Shown here: positions 51,288 through 61,350 of the stretch, in pieces
Numbering within the stretch: the stretch's first letter is position 1
Layout of the letters: each line of letters starts with the position of its first letter
NCBI GenBank assembly: GCA_034658635.1
Contig: JAYEFL010000097.1
Span: forward strand, 1-64,000
DNA length: 64,000 bases
Reading direction: 5' to 3'
Source: JABHCC01 sp034658635
GTDB taxonomy: Bacteria; Bacteroidota; Bacteroidia; Bacteroidales; UBA12481
Position numbers and translations under genes: made by a program
The notes under the pieces: generated by a model
Databases searched by the model: none
What the model saw: only the letters and a program-made list of their open reading frames with translations
What the model was told of the DNA's origin: nothing

Positions 51288-52007
51288 TTATCTTTTTTTC
51301 CTGACCATGACAAATTCAGCTGATGCTAATCCTAAGGCGATTAAACTCAAGAAATAAATCAGGTCTTTAGTGTCAACCACTCCTCTTGAAATCGACTCAA
51401 AGTGAGTGCTCAGACTTAAATAATTGAGAACATTACCAATTATGCCAGTGAAATTTGCTGAAAGAATTCCGAACAAAATATGGAACATAATTCCTATTAG
51501 TAAGGCTAAAAGGAAGCCAACAATTTGATTATTAGAAATGCTACTGGCAAATAATCCAATAGCAATATATGAACCAGACATTAATAAAAGTCCTAGATAA
51601 CCAGTCCAAACAGCTCCATGGTCAATAGGGCCAAGAGTAGCAACTGTAATGTAATAGGGTAATGTAAATGCCAAAGCAATAGCTATTAAAAGCCATGTTG
51701 ACAAGAATTTACTAGTAATAACCTGCCAATAACTAACAGGTTTTGTCATTAATAATTCAATGGTTCCGGAACGATTTTCCTCAGCAAGCTGTCCCATAGT
51801 AAGGCCAGGGATAAAGAAGAATAATGACCAATAAGCAATGCCAAAGAATGATTGCAAACTGGCTTGTCCGACCATAAAAATATCGGCTCCGCTTATCCAG
51901 GTGAAAAAACCGCTGAAACCGAGGAATGCCACCAATAACATATAGGCCATCAAAGAATTAAAAAAGCTTCTTAATTCACGACGTGCCAATATCCAAATTT
52001 CTTTCAT
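51288..52007 (-). CDS. gldF: GldF, ABC transporter permease
   Basis: 239 aa with six membrane segments of the ABC-2 type. Typical text: ARRELRSFFNSLMAYMLL, QLAEENRSGTIELLMTKPVSY. It pairs with the GldA ATPase 23 bp upstream and GldG downstream. Gliding or surface-protein export role by analogy with flavobacteria; the same transporter also occurs in non-gliding Bacteroidota. Confidence 0.93.
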   Translation of the reverse strand: MKEIWILARRELRSFFNSLMAYMLLVAFLGFSGFFTWISGADIFMVGQASLQSFFGIAYWSLFFFIPGLTMGQLAEENRSGTIELLMTKPVSYWQVITSKFLSTWLLIAIALAFTLPYYITVATLGPIDHGAVWTGYLGLLLMSGSYIAIGLFASSISNNQIVGFLLALLIGIMFHILFGILSANFTGIIGNVLNYLSLSTHFESISRGVVDTKDLIYFLSLIALGLASAEFVMVRKKR

Positions 52008-52030
52008 GGTACTATCTTTATTTCAGTATT

Positions 52031-52957
52031 TTACTTCATTGTTAGTTCTCGGAAGATATCCTCCAGCTTGGTTTCAACAGGAGTAATTTCCGTAAGTATC
52101 CAGGATTTCTCAACACACAGATTGAATACTGACCTTCGGGAGCTCATATTCGATTTGCTTTGAATTTCAAATCTATTGTCTTCATCCAACAGGTCAACTG
52201 TGTCAACTGAATCAAGAGCCTTAACAGCATCGAAAATAGTGTTCTTATCACCATCTTCGATAGTGAGTTTCAGAATCTCCTGCCCTTGTGCCTGCTTTCT
52301 AAGATCATTTGAAGTACCATCAGCAACGATTTGTCCTTTGTTAATAATCAGGATTCTGTCACAAGTAGCTTCTACTTCAGCCAAAATATGAGAGCTCAGG
52401 ATCACAGTCTTTTCCCGACCAATGGTTTTAATCAATTCCCTGATTTCGATAATCTGGTTAGGATCAAGGCCAGAGGTAGGCTCATCAAGAATTAATACCT
52501 CAGGATCATGAATCAGAGCCTGAGCCAGGCCTACTCTTTGCCTGTATCCTTTTGATAATTCATTGATTTTTTTATGTTTCTCACCTTCAAGGCCACAAAC
52601 TCTAACCATTTCCAAAATTCTGCCCTTGACATGTTCCTTCTTAATGCCCTGGATTTCAGCTACAAATTTCAAATAATCCAGAACTGGCATATCACCATAA
52701 AGAGGGTTTTGTTCAGGCAAATAACCTATTTGCTTTTTAACATTTTCAGCTTCATCAGACACAGAGTAATCACCAACGTGAATTGTTCCGGATGTTGGGG
52801 TCAGGTATGAAGTGATAGCTTTCATAGTAGTGGTTTTTCCAGCACCATTAGGGCCAAGAAATCCAAGTACTTCTCCAGTCTTTACCTGGAATGAAATATT
52901 ATCTACTGCACGTTGTGAACCGTAAACTTTTGTGAGATTCTCAACAAGTATATCCAT
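52031..52957 (-). CDS. gldA: GldA, ABC transporter ATPase
   Basis: 308 aa. Walker A GPNGAGKTTTMKA (near residue 36), Q-loop IGYLPEQNPLYGDM, signature LSKGYRQRVGLAQALIHDP, Walker B VLILDEPTSGLDP and the H-loop SSHILAEV. A C-terminal regulatory part of about 85 residues follows. Together with gldF and gldG it forms one operon, preceded by tilS on the same strand with a 100-bp gap. Confidence 0.93.
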   Translation of the reverse strand: MDILVENLTKVYGSQRAVDNISFQVKTGEVLGFLGPNGAGKTTTMKAITSYLTPTSGTIHVGDYSVSDEAENVKKQIGYLPEQNPLYGDMPVLDYLKFVAEIQGIKKEHVKGRILEMVRVCGLEGEKHKKINELSKGYRQRVGLAQALIHDPEVLILDEPTSGLDPNQIIEIRELIKTIGREKTVILSSHILAEVEATCDRILIINKGQIVADGTSNDLRKQAQGQEILKLTIEDGDKNTIFDAVKALDSVDTVDLLDEDNRFEIQSKSNMSSRRSVFNLCVEKSWILTEITPVETKLEDIFRELTMK

Positions 52958-53057
52958 ATTGAAAATTATTGATTTTTATTTTCAGGAGTACAAAAAAACA
53001 AACTATAGTGAAATATCTAAAGGCGTACTTGATGTTATTAACTACAAATAACACTAA

Positions 53058-54386
53058 TTAACACTCGGACTTCAGTGAAATTTGAAACACAGTTGAAGTG
53101 TCTCTGGTAATTTTAAAACGATCATCCATTCGTAAGCCCATAAGCCAAATAATATCTTCCCCTGAGCAAAGAATCCATATTTTATCTTTTTTGTGCCTGG
53201 GGATCTTTTCATCGATAAAAAAATCACTTAATTTTTTAGCCTTGCTCATTCCCAATGGGTAAAAATAATCCCCTGGAATCCACCTTCTTAGCTTTAAGGG
53301 AAAAACAATCTTTTCAAGATCAATATCAGCGGTGTTAAGATCACTGGAAATACTATGCATAGAAATAGGTATTTCTGACATTTCCAATTTGACAGGAATT
53401 GAGATTGATTTAGCTGAAACATTAAGTAGATATTCACTCACAATTTTAATATTCCGGATTGTCAGAAAGATAAATTCTCTGTCTTTTATCAGAGAATACC
53501 TTTCTGAGTTGAATTGTTTGCCAGGAGGATCAGTCAAACAATTGATCAGAGACCTCACTTGATCAGTATTAAATCCATATCCTGATAAAAGCTTGAAAAG
53601 GAACCAATGAATTTGAGGAAGCTCAAGCAATTTATTTATTGATAATTTTATTTCATTATCATCATGTTTGACGATTATTTCCTCAATCTCGACAAACCGT
53701 TGGTCTAGAACCTCCTGTTCCTCTTTGAAGTTCTCAATATTTGACAAAACAGTTTTCGAAAAGGAAGGATTAATCTTATTAAATTCAGGGGTGATTATGT
53801 GCCGGATTCTATTTCTGGTATAATCAGTCTTCAGGTTACTTGAGTCTTCTCTGAAAGCCACTTTATTATTATCAGCATATGACAAGATACTTTTACGATT
53901 GGTACAGAGTAAGGGACGACGAATATTTCCGCTTTTTGCCTTAATGCCTGTTAGTCCTCTTAGTCCTGTACCTCTGGCCAGGTTTATAAGCAGAGTTTCT
54001 ACAGAGTCATCTCCCTGATGAGCCAAAATTATGTAATCGTATTTCTCAGATGCTCTTAGTGATTCAAACCATGTATACCGAAGATCACGAGCTGCCATTT
54101 GTATGGACAATCCATTTTCATCAGCATATTCACGGGTATTAAAACCTTGACAATAAAAGGGAATGTTAAGCTGTGTTGCTAATGATCTGACAAATACTTC
54201 ATCCTCATCAGATTCGGATCCTCTAAGCTGAAAGTTGCAGTGAGCTATACCGCAAGTGTACCCGAGACCAGATAAAACGTTCAGACACACCATCGAATCA
54301 ACTCCTCCACTAACTGCAATAAGAAGACGAGCAGAAGGTGAGAAAAGGTTATAATCTTTTATATACTTTTTTATTTGTCCTAGCAT
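53058..54386 (-). CDS. tilS: tRNA(Ile)-lysidine synthase TilS
   Basis: Converts C34 of the CAU-anticodon tRNA-Ile to lysidine. 442 aa. PP-loop LLIAVSGGVDSMVCLNVL near residue 20, followed by GIAHCNFQLRGSESDEDE and HQGDDSVETLLINLARGTG in the catalytic domain. C-terminal TilS domain with RRWIPGDYFYPLGMSKAKK and KIPRHKKDKIWIL. Essential enzyme; all motifs intact. Confidence 0.96.
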   Translation of the reverse strand: MLGQIKKYIKDYNLFSPSARLLIAVSGGVDSMVCLNVLSGLGYTCGIAHCNFQLRGSESDEDEVFVRSLATQLNIPFYCQGFNTREYADENGLSIQMAARDLRYTWFESLRASEKYDYIILAHQGDDSVETLLINLARGTGLRGLTGIKAKSGNIRRPLLCTNRKSILSYADNNKVAFREDSSNLKTDYTRNRIRHIITPEFNKINPSFSKTVLSNIENFKEEQEVLDQRFVEIEEIIVKHDDNEIKLSINKLLELPQIHWFLFKLLSGYGFNTDQVRSLINCLTDPPGKQFNSERYSLIKDREFIFLTIRNIKIVSEYLLNVSAKSISIPVKLEMSEIPISMHSISSDLNTADIDLEKIVFPLKLRRWIPGDYFYPLGMSKAKKLSDFFIDEKIPRHKKDKIWILCSGEDIIWLMGLRMDDRFKITRDTSTVFQISLKSEC

Positions 54387-54394
54387 CAGACTTG

Positions 54395-55399
54395 CTAATC
54401 AGTATCATGAAGGTTTAACAAAATTTTCCCCCGACTTTTCTTTAAATTCATAATGTCAAGGTACGATTGTAGTTTGTTCAATCCTATTTCCACAACAGTT
54501 GCTTCCGGGTTTGCTGGTTTCCATTTTGTGGCAAGAAGATTCCATAGCTTAGTTCTGAGCTGCATTGGAGTATCCTGTGTGCCTATGCCTAAAAGATTAA
54601 TTCCATTAAGTATAAAAGGGAATACTGTTGTATTTAGTTCAGCACCTTCAATATTTCCCACCGCCACAACATTCCCACCATAAGAAGTGCATTTAAGAAT
54701 AGTTGCCAAAGTGTTTCCTCCAACAACATCAAAAGCCCCGGCCCATTTTGGTTTCAGCAGAACTCTGCCACTGCGATCATTAGTTTGTTCAGAATCTATA
54801 ACATCAGAGGCTCCCAAAGATTTCAGGTATTCTGTGTCATCAGCAATTTTTGATACAGCAGCCAAAACCCTGAATCCAAGTTTAGCCATAATCATCACTG
54901 CCATTCCTCCAACAGCTCCGCGTGCTCCTGTAACCAAAACTGGCCCCATTGCTGGTGTCTGCCCGTTTTTAATCATAGCATATATTCCCTGTGCAGCAGT
55001 CAAACCAGCTGTGCCAAAAAACATGCTCTCTCTCAGTGATAGCTGAGAGGGCAAAGGTACAATCCAATTTCCCGGAACTCTGATATATTGCCCGAACCCT
55101 CCAGGTGTATTCATGCCCAAATCGTAGGAAGTAACAATTACTTTTTGGCCTGAGAGGAATTCAGGATTGGATGAGCTTTCAATAATTCCAGCAGCATCAA
55201 TTCCGGGTGTGTGTGGATAATTTCGTGTTACCCCTCTATGACCCTTTGCCGATAAAGCATCTTTATAATTGAGCCCAGAGTATAATACCCTGATCAAGAC
55301 TTCATTATCAGGTAGTTCAGCAATGTTTTTTACTTTGATCAGACCAATATGGTCCTCGCCGACTTCCTGAACCTCGTAACACTTGAATTGTTGATCCAT
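54395..55399 (-). CDS. YhdH/AcuI-family zinc-independent quinone oxidoreductase
   Basis: 334 aa medium-chain dehydrogenase/reductase of the YhdH/YhfP type, whose characterised members reduce acryloyl-CoA with NADPH. N-terminal LYSGLNYKDALSAKGHRGV and PHTPGIDAAGII, nucleotide-binding region VTGARGAVGGMAVMIMAKLG, and a late SYGGNVVAVGNIEG. The structural-zinc cysteines of true alcohol dehydrogenases are absent. tilS follows 8 bp downstream and the M6 protease gene lies 10 bp upstream. The in vivo substrate is unknown. Confidence 0.88.
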   Translation of the reverse strand: MDQQFKCYEVQEVGEDHIGLIKVKNIAELPDNEVLIRVLYSGLNYKDALSAKGHRGVTRNYPHTPGIDAAGIIESSSNPEFLSGQKVIVTSYDLGMNTPGGFGQYIRVPGNWIVPLPSQLSLRESMFFGTAGLTAAQGIYAMIKNGQTPAMGPVLVTGARGAVGGMAVMIMAKLGFRVLAAVSKIADDTEYLKSLGASDVIDSEQTNDRSGRVLLKPKWAGAFDVVGGNTLATILKCTSYGGNVVAVGNIEGAELNTTVFPFILNGINLLGIGTQDTPMQLRTKLWNLLATKWKPANPEATVVEIGLNKLQSYLDIMNLKKSRGKILLNLHDTD

Positions 55400-55409
55400 T
55401 CTGACATAT

Positions 55410-58400
55410 TTAGTGTATAACAGTCAGGGTTGAATTCCAATTTTTTCTCCCGTCTGAAACCTGGATAAAATAAAACCCATCAGGGAAATGCCGGGAGTTA
55501 ATCTGGTAACTGTTATTATTATCCAAAGTTAAGGATTGTTTGAAAACTGTCTGACCGGAATAATTTCGAATAAAAATATCAATTTCTCCTTTCAGGATTC
55601 CCTCATAGATGATAGTTATCCAATCATGGGCAGGGTTAGGATAAAGCTTCCAACTGTTTGACTTATTCCAGGATTTATCAAAGGAAGTATCCAGAACTGT
55701 AAATTCCCTGACCGTTTGATTATTTTGCTCTGATGATTCCGTTATTAGGTTACTTGCATCTGCAACAGCAATGAAATAGTAGCTTCGGGGCAAAGATTCC
55801 TCAGGAATTATATATGAGGAAATGAATTCCTCACTTTGACCACTTTGTAAAGTTCCGATTATATAGCTGTCAATGATTTCGTCATTGAGATCAGCCTGGG
55901 TGTCATCTGACAAAAGAATCTTAAGCTCAGATTCTCCTGCTGTCCCTGTTTCCTGGTTTGTTACTACTGCCACAATCCCAGCTACTTCTCCAGCTTTGTA
56001 TTCCATCTTATCGGCACTCAGTTGAGCTATAAGATCTACTTCATTATATACGCTTAACTGACGGTATATCTGATTATTTTCAGGATTACTGTCATTCTCC
56101 AGCTGTGCCGGGTCAGCATAAACATGCAAATAGTAGTTTGCTTCATTTGTTCCAACAGGAATCTCAACATTGTCATTAATCAGCCTTGTTTCTCCAGGAG
56201 CCATACTGACTATGCTAAGTGTGCCAAGCATCAGGTCAGATTCGTGAATATCAATAGTTTCTGATAAAATAAAATATATGTTAAAATCAGGACTTGTCAC
56301 AATTCCCAGATTGTCAACTGTGAAACTCAGATTCAGTAAGTTCCCATCCTTGATAAAATCAGGGGTCAAGTGTAAGTTAGTAAGTCTTATATCTTCCTGA
56401 GTCAGAACTTCTAAGCCAGTATAGTCTTCATTATTTGATTCGTTTGACTCTGGTACTGTTTCATTTCCATCTGAAAGGAATACCAAAAAATATTGCCCCG
56501 GGGCGATATCAGAAGTAACAGTAAAAGCATCATTGAAACTGAAATCTTCTCCCTGGGCAAGTCCAGGTATGTTGTAAGTCCTTATTGAAAGATCGTTTGA
56601 GTCGAAAGATCTGTCTTCTGACAAAGCAACTAATAATTCGCATTGAGCAGAAGTGCGGTTACCAATATTTGAAATCAATGCAACAATATTGGTGTTTTGA
56701 CCTGCTACAACTTGATCAGGATTTGATACAACATGAGTAATCTGCAAGTCGGGATATGAAGCACGAATATTTATTGATCTGAAACTGATATTATTATCAT
56801 CATGCACTTCCTCTATTTCATTTTCTTTATCAACAAAAACAAGAATGAAATATGCTCCTGTACTCAAATCATCAGGTATAGTTGCGGAATAAGCAAAGCT
56901 TTCTTGAGCCGATGGCTCAAGGCTTGAGACGCTAAAAGTACCAAGTTCTGTATCATTGGCATCGAAATTTGAATCAGCTGAAAGAAAAATCCATGCATTT
57001 GTTGAGGCTCCGGTGTCTATGCCTTGGTTCTTAATGAACCCACTTATTTCAACGATAGATCCTGCATCAGCCGACAGAGGAGCAATACTAAGGCTATGAA
57101 CAATCAAATCAGGCAGGAACTCAACAATGTCTGCAGATACAAAGTTGCTTAATCCAGATTCACCATCAGGACCAGTATAAACGGCTGTCATGTAGTAGTT
57201 GTAGGTTCCGGTGGATAGCCCGGCATCACGGTAGGAAATTGTTGAAGGGTCATAAAGAATATCTAGCAAACTACCATTACGGTATATTTTCAAAGCACTT
57301 AGCGTTGCTCCTCCATCCTCGGGTAAATCCCAATTCAAATCGATATAGTCTGCTCCTGAAGTGGCTGTGAGATTTCTTGGTGGATTAAAGCTTAGAGTTG
57401 TGAAGCTAACATCAAAAGAAATTGTTGCGCCAGCTGATCCGATATTTGAAATATTCAAACCTCCTGGTGAGCCATCCATTAAAAATGAAGAAGGAGTGGT
57501 GGCGTCATTTATTTCAGTTCTTCCAGTTCCTGAAGAATAATGAGCTGAATAGATACTGCCATTCTCAGTGCTTGTGCCATTTGGTCTGTATATATAGATT
57601 TCATCCGGTGGCCCATTAGCGTTTCCGTTGAGAGAGGCGTTGATGCGATATATTATTAATCCGTTACCTACTACGCTTGTTTCAAATCGGCCTTCTGCTT
57701 TACGGTATTCAACAACAAAGAATTCGGACGAGTTTGGAGAACTAATTTTGTAAGCTGCAAAAGGATCTGATGCCAGAGATGATAGAGTGTAGGTACCTTC
57801 AGTTGTTATTTCAGGAATAGAACTGAACCATTCTCCATAGCGCATCTTCATATATGCACCCATGTGTTGGGGAGGTGTTCTGTTGTTAGACATGATATCC
57901 CAGGGTCCAACAGGTGTAATATCATTATCATCATACCTATACAGGTCAGGTGCACCAAGGCTGTGAAACATTTCATGACAAAGAACACTTACACCAAAGG
58001 CCTGCGATAATTGAAAGTTATAATTCCATACTCTGGCTCCTGAAATTCGTACATCAATGCTATATAATGCCCACATATGAGGCCATAACAATTCTGCCCA
58101 TCCTTCTGTGTTGCCTTGAATTATGTATGCTATGTTATCAACATAGCCATCATTGTCCAAATCGAAATCCAAACCGGTTGCTTCGATTGCTGCAGTAACT
58201 GCTTCAGTTGCATTTTTAAGCAATGTATGTTCTCGTTCTTTCCTCTGAGTATCACCATCATAACCATTAGTATTTGTTGTTGCATCATAGGTCTTGTAGT
58301 AAGATCTTTCATGAGAGTCCTGGTATGATACAACAGTTGATCCTCCGGTTTCAGGGAAAAGACTGGTGTTAATGGTCAATTGATCATCTGAGACTTCCTT

Positions 58401-58904
58401 GAAGTACTCGTACATTGATACCATATTTTTGCCATTGAAGGCATCGTCATAATAACTTTTTTGAGTTGTATATTCAGACTGATCACTAAACCTGATAAAG
58501 ATTACAATATTATTCAAGGTTCCCGTTGTAGTAGTTCCATTAAAACCTTTAAGATTCGGAATGTGAAACTTGCTCCTGCGCATTTCAGCTACTTTGGATG
58601 ACGATATATTAAGCTTGGGTCGCAATCCGGAATCAGATGGATAATGAATACCAGGGATTAGATTTGTAGGAACTAATTCGTCATTTACAAGGTCAGCGTA
58701 AACAAAGAAGCCAGTATTCTTGTTCCGAATAATGGTGTAGTTCTCAGCATCGTGCAGCCAGTTATAGTATTCATCTCCTGTAGCAAAACACTGAATAGTT
58801 GTTCCATCCGGTTGAGTAATTTCCTGAGGGACATTTTCTAAATATGCTGCCGATAATGACAAACTGTACATTAAAACTGCAAAAATAGCTAGTGAATATT
58901 TCAT
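55410..58904 (-). CDS. Secreted M6-family metalloprotease with CARDB repeats and T9SS type A C-terminal domain
   Basis: 1164 aa. Signal peptide (SLAIFAVLMYSLSLSAAY), then an immune-inhibitor-A-like M6 catalytic domain to about residue 500 with the zinc site CHEMFHSLGAPDLY (HExxHxxxxxD). A fibronectin-type domain (about 510-600) precedes four CARDB-like repeats (about 605-1070), each opening with text like DLIVHSLSIAPLSADAGS or DLQITHVVSNPDQVVAGQ. The last 80 residues (SWKLYPNPAHDWITI; FPDGFYFIQVSDG) are a type A sorting domain. It is exported through T9SS to the surface or medium to digest proteins. Confidence 0.92.
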   Translation of the reverse strand: MKYSLAIFAVLMYSLSLSAAYLENVPQEITQPDGTTIQCFATGDEYYNWLHDAENYTIIRNKNTGFFVYADLVNDELVPTNLIPGIHYPSDSGLRPKLNISSSKVAEMRRSKFHIPNLKGFNGTTTTGTLNNIVIFIRFSDQSEYTTQKSYYDDAFNGKNMVSMYEYFKEVSDDQLTINTSLFPETGGSTVVSYQDSHERSYYKTYDATTNTNGYDGDTQRKEREHTLLKNATEAVTAAIEATGLDFDLDNDGYVDNIAYIIQGNTEGWAELLWPHMWALYSIDVRISGARVWNYNFQLSQAFGVSVLCHEMFHSLGAPDLYRYDDNDITPVGPWDIMSNNRTPPQHMGAYMKMRYGEWFSSIPEITTEGTYTLSSLASDPFAAYKISSPNSSEFFVVEYRKAEGRFETSVVGNGLIIYRINASLNGNANGPPDEIYIYRPNGTSTENGSIYSAHYSSGTGRTEINDATTPSSFLMDGSPGGLNISNIGSAGATISFDVSFTTLSFNPPRNLTATSGADYIDLNWDLPEDGGATLSALKIYRNGSLLDILYDPSTISYRDAGLSTGTYNYYMTAVYTGPDGESGLSNFVSADIVEFLPDLIVHSLSIAPLSADAGSIVEISGFIKNQGIDTGASTNAWIFLSADSNFDANDTELGTFSVSSLEPSAQESFAYSATIPDDLSTGAYFILVFVDKENEIEEVHDDNNISFRSINIRASYPDLQITHVVSNPDQVVAGQNTNIVALISNIGNRTSAQCELLVALSEDRSFDSNDLSIRTYNIPGLAQGEDFSFNDAFTVTSDIAPGQYFLVFLSDGNETVPESNESNNEDYTGLEVLTQEDIRLTNLHLTPDFIKDGNLLNLSFTVDNLGIVTSPDFNIYFILSETIDIHESDLMLGTLSIVSMAPGETRLINDNVEIPVGTNEANYYLHVYADPAQLENDSNPENNQIYRQLSVYNEVDLIAQLSADKMEYKAGEVAGIVAVVTNQETGTAGESELKILLSDDTQADLNDEIIDSYIIGTLQSGQSEEFISSYIIPEESLPRSYYFIAVADASNLITESSEQNNQTVREFTVLDTSFDKSWNKSNSWKLYPNPAHDWITIIYEGILKGEIDIFIRNYSGQTVFKQSLTLDNNNSYQINSRHFPDGFYFIQVSDGRKNWNSTLTVIH

Positions 58905-58925
58905 ATGTGTTTAACAAATAAAAAC

Positions 58926-58950
58926 AAGGGAGGTTTCAATAACCTCCCTT
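58926..58950 (-). terminator. Terminator after the M49-like gene
   Basis: AAGGGAGGTT, loop on the plus strand TCAAT, AACCTCCCTT: 10-bp perfect stem, followed on the minus strand by GTTTTTATTTG. It separates the M49-like gene from the M6 protease gene downstream. Confidence 0.88.
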
Positions 58951-58981
58951 TAAGTTTTTTAATAATAAATAGATAGATCGT

Positions 58982-60637
58982 CTATAAACCCAGAACTGCA
59001 ACTCCCTGCTCGAAAACAATATCTTTTGGGATACCTTTTGCTTTCAGTCTGTCAAGATCGGCTTGGAGTTGGTCTTGTATGTATCCTTTTTCGTCCAAAA
59101 TCTTTTTAGCTGCATCATAATCACCATTCCCCTGAATTACCAGTATGATGTTCGACAGGTCAAGCATGGCTTCATACATAAGATCAAAGTTGACTCTGTA
59201 AGTTCCGGTTGCTTCATCACGAGTAAAGGCTCCTTTTTCCTGGAAATAATTAAAACGAACCATATTGGCCTTTCCATGAGAGCTTGTTGCCCCAAATCGA
59301 ATTGAGCGAAAAATGCCTGCCATGAAAGTGGTGAAATTATCCATTAAATCTTTTTCTCCCATTTCTCCCATTTCGCTTAGCTTAGTTACCAGAAAAAGAC
59401 CCAGGATATCAGCCTTACCTTCTTCAAAAGCTGAATATTGATTGCTGAGAGCTTTTCTTACAGATCCCTTTCCATTTATAGTATTTTTAATTCCGATTCC
59501 ATGACCAACTTCATGAAACATAGTGTTTTCGAAAAAGGCTTCAAAGGTGACATGTTTTCGCTGATCCTCAGCCATTAGCTCGTTTGCAATTGGTATAAGA
59601 ATTTTGTCAAATTTAGCCTGCATGGAGTTTTTCAGCTGAAGTTTTCGTGAGCCCTTTTCAAGGTGAACACGCTCATCATTCGGCAGGTTGATAGCAATAG
59701 TTTTGCTGCCGGCATTACAGTCTCCGCCGTAGTATATTACATCATAAACTCCAAGGTCTGAGCCGCTTCCCGGTACTTCACTTTTATATTCATCTGGAAC
59801 TGGAAGAGAAGCCTGCAGACCAGGTAAAAGTGCTACAAATCTGTCAAGTTTCTGACTCCAGGCTGCATCCTTGATTAAGACAAAAGATTCATGTGCTGCT
59901 TTGTGTCCGTATAGTGCATCTTCATAATTCTCAATAGGACCAACGACAAAATCGATAGTATTAGTTTTCATGTCCATCCATGCTAAATCGCTTGCCAGAT
60001 AGTCATCAGTCAATAATGCTTCAGCCCTGAGTTTAAGATAATTCTTCAGTCCGTCATCTTCAGCCAGCTCTGCTGCTTGTTTAATTAGATTGACAGCTGT
60101 CTTAGTTTCTTCCTCAAAATATATATGGTATGGAATAGCTTTGAGGTTTCCATCCTGATCACGGCGGATCATTGTGTATAAAGATGTTTTTGAGGGATCA
60201 TCCCAGGCTTCAAACTCTTCTTTATTCATGTCAGTTGGGTAAAACTGCGATCCCAGAGGTTTCTTGTCAAAGCCATCAATAAATGGAGTGTTTTCTTTGA
60301 GACGTTCCCAAGGACCATAGTTAATCATGGCAAATTGCTTTGTTGCAGGGTCCTCTAGCTTGCTAAAGAGTTCATTTTTATCTCCATAAGCTTCCTGCCA
60401 ATAAATCTGATCCATTACTTTTGCTGCCTGAATTAAGAGCGGGAGCATTTTTTTCTCAGATGCAGATAAAACAGACAGGTCTGTTATTAATTTAAATGTT
60501 GCAAATGCATCCACTTTATCCTGAATTATTTGATTAGCTGGTTCAGCTTGCTCATCTTTAGGTTGGCATGATGGCATCAGAAAAATGCTGATAGCTAATG
60601 TGCAGATTAATAATAGTTTATGTTTCATGACATTCAT
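58982..60637 (-). CDS. M49-like (dipeptidyl-peptidase III-type) zinc peptidase, lipoprotein
   Basis: 551 aa. N-terminal lipoprotein signal with lipobox MPSCQPKD (Cys about 24). The zinc motif is FHEVGHGIGIKN, and the second motif SAFEEGKADILGLFLV supplies the further Glu ligand. This arrangement matches the M49 family. Classical members have HExxGH with six residues; here it is HEVGH with five. Also seen: ETKTAVNLIKQAAELAEDDG upstream. Presumably trims peptides at the cell envelope. A second ATG nine nt downstream (60628) is an equally good start. Confidence 0.82.
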   Translation of the reverse strand: MNVMKHKLLLICTLAISIFLMPSCQPKDEQAEPANQIIQDKVDAFATFKLITDLSVLSASEKKMLPLLIQAAKVMDQIYWQEAYGDKNELFSKLEDPATKQFAMINYGPWERLKENTPFIDGFDKKPLGSQFYPTDMNKEEFEAWDDPSKTSLYTMIRRDQDGNLKAIPYHIYFEEETKTAVNLIKQAAELAEDDGLKNYLKLRAEALLTDDYLASDLAWMDMKTNTIDFVVGPIENYEDALYGHKAAHESFVLIKDAAWSQKLDRFVALLPGLQASLPVPDEYKSEVPGSGSDLGVYDVIYYGGDCNAGSKTIAINLPNDERVHLEKGSRKLQLKNSMQAKFDKILIPIANELMAEDQRKHVTFEAFFENTMFHEVGHGIGIKNTINGKGSVRKALSNQYSAFEEGKADILGLFLVTKLSEMGEMGEKDLMDNFTTFMAGIFRSIRFGATSSHGKANMVRFNYFQEKGAFTRDEATGTYRVNFDLMYEAMLDLSNIILVIQGNGDYDAAKKILDEKGYIQDQLQADLDRLKAKGIPKDIVFEQGVAVLGL

Positions 60638-60660
60638 TGTATGATGATAAGTTTGTAAAA

Positions 60661-61347
60661 TTAGTCAATATCATCTGATCTGAACTGAAAACCCACTCTT
60701 TTTCCGGTTTTTAGCTTAGAATCGGAGATGCTTTTATGAATCTGCCCAACAGCGGCAAGTTTGACGTTATCATAGGGTGGGACCAATAAATCAAAATCAA
60801 GACAATACTGTATTGCTGCGTAAACAATCTTTTCCATACTAGATCTATCAACCTCTTTTGATCCTAAGGTGGAGAATCCGAATCCTGTTTGCCTTTTACC
60901 CTGCACGAAAAAATGATTATCCTTGTTAATGAAAATACGGGCTATAAGATATCCAAGGTCTTCCGACCGGTTATATTTGAAAGAATCAGCCAGGAAATTA
61001 TAAACTGTAATAACACCAGAATAGCCAGCATCAAAATTATTCGCTACATATTTAGTCTTCCATATTTCATGACTACGATCAAATTGAAAAATGTTACTGT
61101 GCATATTGAAAACTAGCATATCTCCAGCCACCTTGAGCTGAACATCGAATTCTCCATTTTGAGTGTATTTCAGAGAAATCCTCTCATTGGTACCCTTGAT
61201 TTCCGCATTACACCTATCAGTTAAATCAGAGAGAACATCATTGAGAAGGTCAAAGGCATTTTTTGTATTATCATAGACATCTTGCTTGAGTTTTGATTTG
61301 CCACTCAGGGTTTTGATAATATTTTGGTATTTCTCTTCCTTGTTCAT
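60661..61347 (-). CDS. Conserved protein of unknown function next to proS
   Basis: 228 aa, no signal peptide and no membrane segments, so cytoplasmic. It is charged and reads as alpha/beta: helical N-terminal part (residues 1-50), then beta-like text (ISLKYTQNGEFDVQLKVAGD; HFFVQGKRQTGFGFSTLG). No catalytic motif seen. It lies 3 bp downstream of proS and is surely co-transcribed. I do not recognise the family. Confidence 0.8.
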   Translation of the reverse strand: MNKEEKYQNIIKTLSGKSKLKQDVYDNTKNAFDLLNDVLSDLTDRCNAEIKGTNERISLKYTQNGEFDVQLKVAGDMLVFNMHSNIFQFDRSHEIWKTKYVANNFDAGYSGVITVYNFLADSFKYNRSEDLGYLIARIFINKDNHFFVQGKRQTGFGFSTLGSKEVDRSSMEKIVYAAIQYCLDFDLLVPPYDNVKLAAVGQIHKSISDSKLKTGKRVGFQFRSDDID

Positions 61348-61350
61348 TTC

